A stretch of 15,807 nucleotides of DNA from Caryophanales bacterium UBA1624. Its GTDB lineage: Bacteria > Bacillota_I > Bacilli_A > RFN20 > CAG-826. The stretch is taken from assembly GCA_002321395.1 (NCBI GenBank), contig DCMK01000061.1:1-15807 (forward strand). Reading direction: 5' to 3'. The notes under the pieces are model-generated. The model did not search any database and was not told where the DNA came from. It saw nothing but the letters and a program-made list of their open reading frames with translations. Position 1 is the stretch's first letter; the number at the start of each line of letters is the position of its first letter. The translations under genes were made by a program, and so were the position numbers. Shown here piece after piece: positions 15,342 through 15,807 of this stretch.

Positions 15342-15382
15342 CCAGTTGCCCACAAGGTTGTTTTCGAACCCACGGCAACTGG
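15342..15382 (-). promoter_or_regulatory. Anti-aptamer inverted repeat (riboswitch expression platform)
   Basis: CCAGTTGCC (15374-15382), the 3' side of the riboswitch core, is followed 23 bases later by its perfect complement GGCAACTGG (15342-15350). The two foldings exclude each other: the CC that helps bind ligand and close P1 is lost when this 9-pair stem forms. Further down, CGGAT (about 15313-15318) can pair with upstream ATCCG or, shifted, GCGGA with downstream TCCGC, giving a second choice. The sign of the response (on or off) cannot be read with confidence. Confidence 0.65.
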
Positions 15383-15452
15383 CTGCCCGTTTTCAGGGCC
15401 CTGTAGCTTTGCGCCGCCTGATTACTCAGACTTTGCTTTTTGCGGGGTAAGT
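15365..15452 (-). promoter_or_regulatory. Cyclic di-GMP-I (GEMM-I) riboswitch aptamer
   Basis: The minus strand reads, in order, GCAAA (15432-15436), a P2 hairpin GTCTGA-GTAA-TCAGGC with a GNRA loop, then GGCGCAAAGCTACAGGG (15398-15414), a short P3 arm GCCC/GGGC, and CAGCCAGTTGCCG (15373-15385). This is the class I pattern: GCAAA, GNRA-capped P2, GCAAAGC between the stems, and the AGCC.G.TTGCC tetraloop-receptor/P1 side, as in Vc2. The flanks ACCC (5') and GGGT (3') can close P1. It lies between a good promoter and the first gene of an operon encoding a cyclic di-GMP phosphodiesterase. The base aligned to Vc2 G20 appears to be A, which may affect ligand preference. Confidence 0.88.
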
Positions 15453-15479
15453 TTAAAAGCGCGCCCCGCCAATTGTCAA
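15451..15479 (-). promoter_or_regulatory. Promoter of the riboswitch operon
   Basis: On the minus strand a perfect -35 TTGACA (15474-15479) is followed after 17 bases by TTAAAC (15451-15456) as a -10. Transcription would start near 15444, at or just inside the 5' flank of the riboswitch, leaving a leader of about 270 bases. It lies just after the terminator of the upstream gene. Confidence 0.65.
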
Positions 15480-15490
15480 GTCTATGCTGT

Positions 15491-15521
15491 CAAAAAACGA
15501 GGGATAAATCCCTCTGTTTTT
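15491..15521 (-). terminator. Rho-independent terminator of the upstream gene
   Basis: GAGGGAT (15499-15505) and ATCCCTC (15508-15514) form a perfect 7-pair stem, followed on the minus strand by GTTTTTTG. It lies 11-40 bases after the TGA at 15532. The A run on the other side makes it potentially bidirectional. Confidence 0.8.
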
Positions 15522-15531
15522 GATGAACTCG

Positions 15532-15807
15532 TCAATCTTTTTTGGAATCGCTTTCTTCGCGGAGTTCCTTGAGGATTTCTTCCTTCGCCTGACGCTTGGC
15601 TTCTTCGGCGATGGCGCTTTTCTCTTCTTTGGACAATACGGATTCTTTGCGGGTGGCGTAGAGAATCAAATAAATGCCGTCGATCACGAAGAGAAGGATC
15701 GGCGGGAGAACGCAAATCAGGAAGAAGGCGGTGCTGTGGGCGCACATCCAGCCGATCATGCCAGGATGGTTATCGGCCCAGACATCTTGTTCGCTTTGCG
15801 AGGCGGA
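15532..15807 (-). CDS. 3' end of a probable second SipW-like signal peptidase (partial)
   Basis: The frame is open to the window edge, giving 91 residues beginning SASQSEQDVWADNHPGMIGW. A hydrophobic segment FFLICVLPPILLFVIDGIYL is followed by a charged helical tail ending EEILKELREESDSKKD. The order of a gly-rich turn before a final membrane helix and then a coiled-coil-like tail matches the C-terminus of the signal peptidase at 8459-9418 and of archaeal/ER-type signal peptidases generally. The catalytic part lies outside the window, so the identity is tentative. It belongs to a separate transcript that ends at the terminator just downstream. Confidence 0.5.
   Translation of the reverse strand, partial: SASQSEQDVWADNHPGMIGWMCAHSTAFFLICVLPPILLFVIDGIYLILYATRKESVLSKEEKSAIAEEAKRQAKEEILKELREESDSKKD

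Noticed and set aside
15175..15378. Upstream extension of the first operon gene to 15378
   Set aside because: The extra 68 codons overlap the riboswitch leader, including the anti-aptamer repeat, and have no ribosome binding site. TTG 15174 has a good one.
1..15807. CRISPR arrays, tRNA, rRNA, insertion sequences, attachment sites
   Set aside because: No regularly spaced direct repeats of CRISPR length, no tRNA or rRNA signatures, no transposase or integrase coding sequence seen.

Overview
The window comes from a bacterium with the standard genetic code (TGA acts as a stop, Trp is TGG), closely packed genes, AGGAGG-type ribosome binding sites and moderately high GC. The gene families (DUF1846, a SipW-type signal peptidase, TasA-like export signals, a cyclic di-GMP class I riboswitch, a Schlafen/AlbA_2 regulator) point to Bacillota, perhaps a gut Erysipelotrichia- or RF39/RFN20-like lineage. 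The lineage is inferred from gene content alone.

Layout. Positions 46-1533 (+) hold a complete DUF1846 protein. Convergent to it is an AlbA_2-domain putative regulator (1543-2832, -), whose upstream region carries three direct copies of AACATTACT and one inverted copy. Positions 2848-3139 are non-coding. They hold those repeats, a folded-RNA candidate on the + strand (3001-3081) and a strong terminator (3099-3125) that ends the main operon.

The main operon runs on the minus strand from a promoter near 15479 to the terminator near 3100, about 12 kb. Its long 5' leader contains a cyclic di-GMP-I (GEMM-I) riboswitch (about 15365-15452) followed by a perfect anti-aptamer sequence. In transcription order it encodes: (1) a single-pass membrane-anchored exported protein; (2) a second exported protein with a SipW/TasA-like signal; (3) a membrane-anchored McrB-like AAA+ ATPase; (4) a DUF2357 (McrC-like) partner with no visible nuclease domain; (5) a SipW/ER-type Ser-His signal peptidase with a coiled-coil tail; (6) a membrane EAL phosphodiesterase with all main catalytic motifs; (7) an MTA/SAH-nucleosidase-like protein with substituted catalytic residues; (8) a small two-helix membrane protein; (9) a large GGDEF-GAF-PAS-GGDEF-EAL protein in which every GGDEF/EAL active-site motif is degenerate. 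Genes 8 and 9 would be one reading frame of 1009 residues if a G7 run at 5908-5914 had six Gs.

Working model (inference): intracellular cyclic dinucleotide is read at the RNA level by the riboswitch and degraded by the operon's own EAL enzyme, giving feedback. The products build or remodel a surface structure: two exported proteins, a dedicated signal peptidase, and a membrane-tethered AAA+/DUF2357 machine that looks like a McrBC pair taken from defence to the cell envelope. A catalytically dead EAL/GGDEF protein and a nucleosidase-like protein could serve as nucleotide sensors. A separate operon upstream ends in the window with the 3' part of what looks like a second SipW-like peptidase (15532-15807, -).
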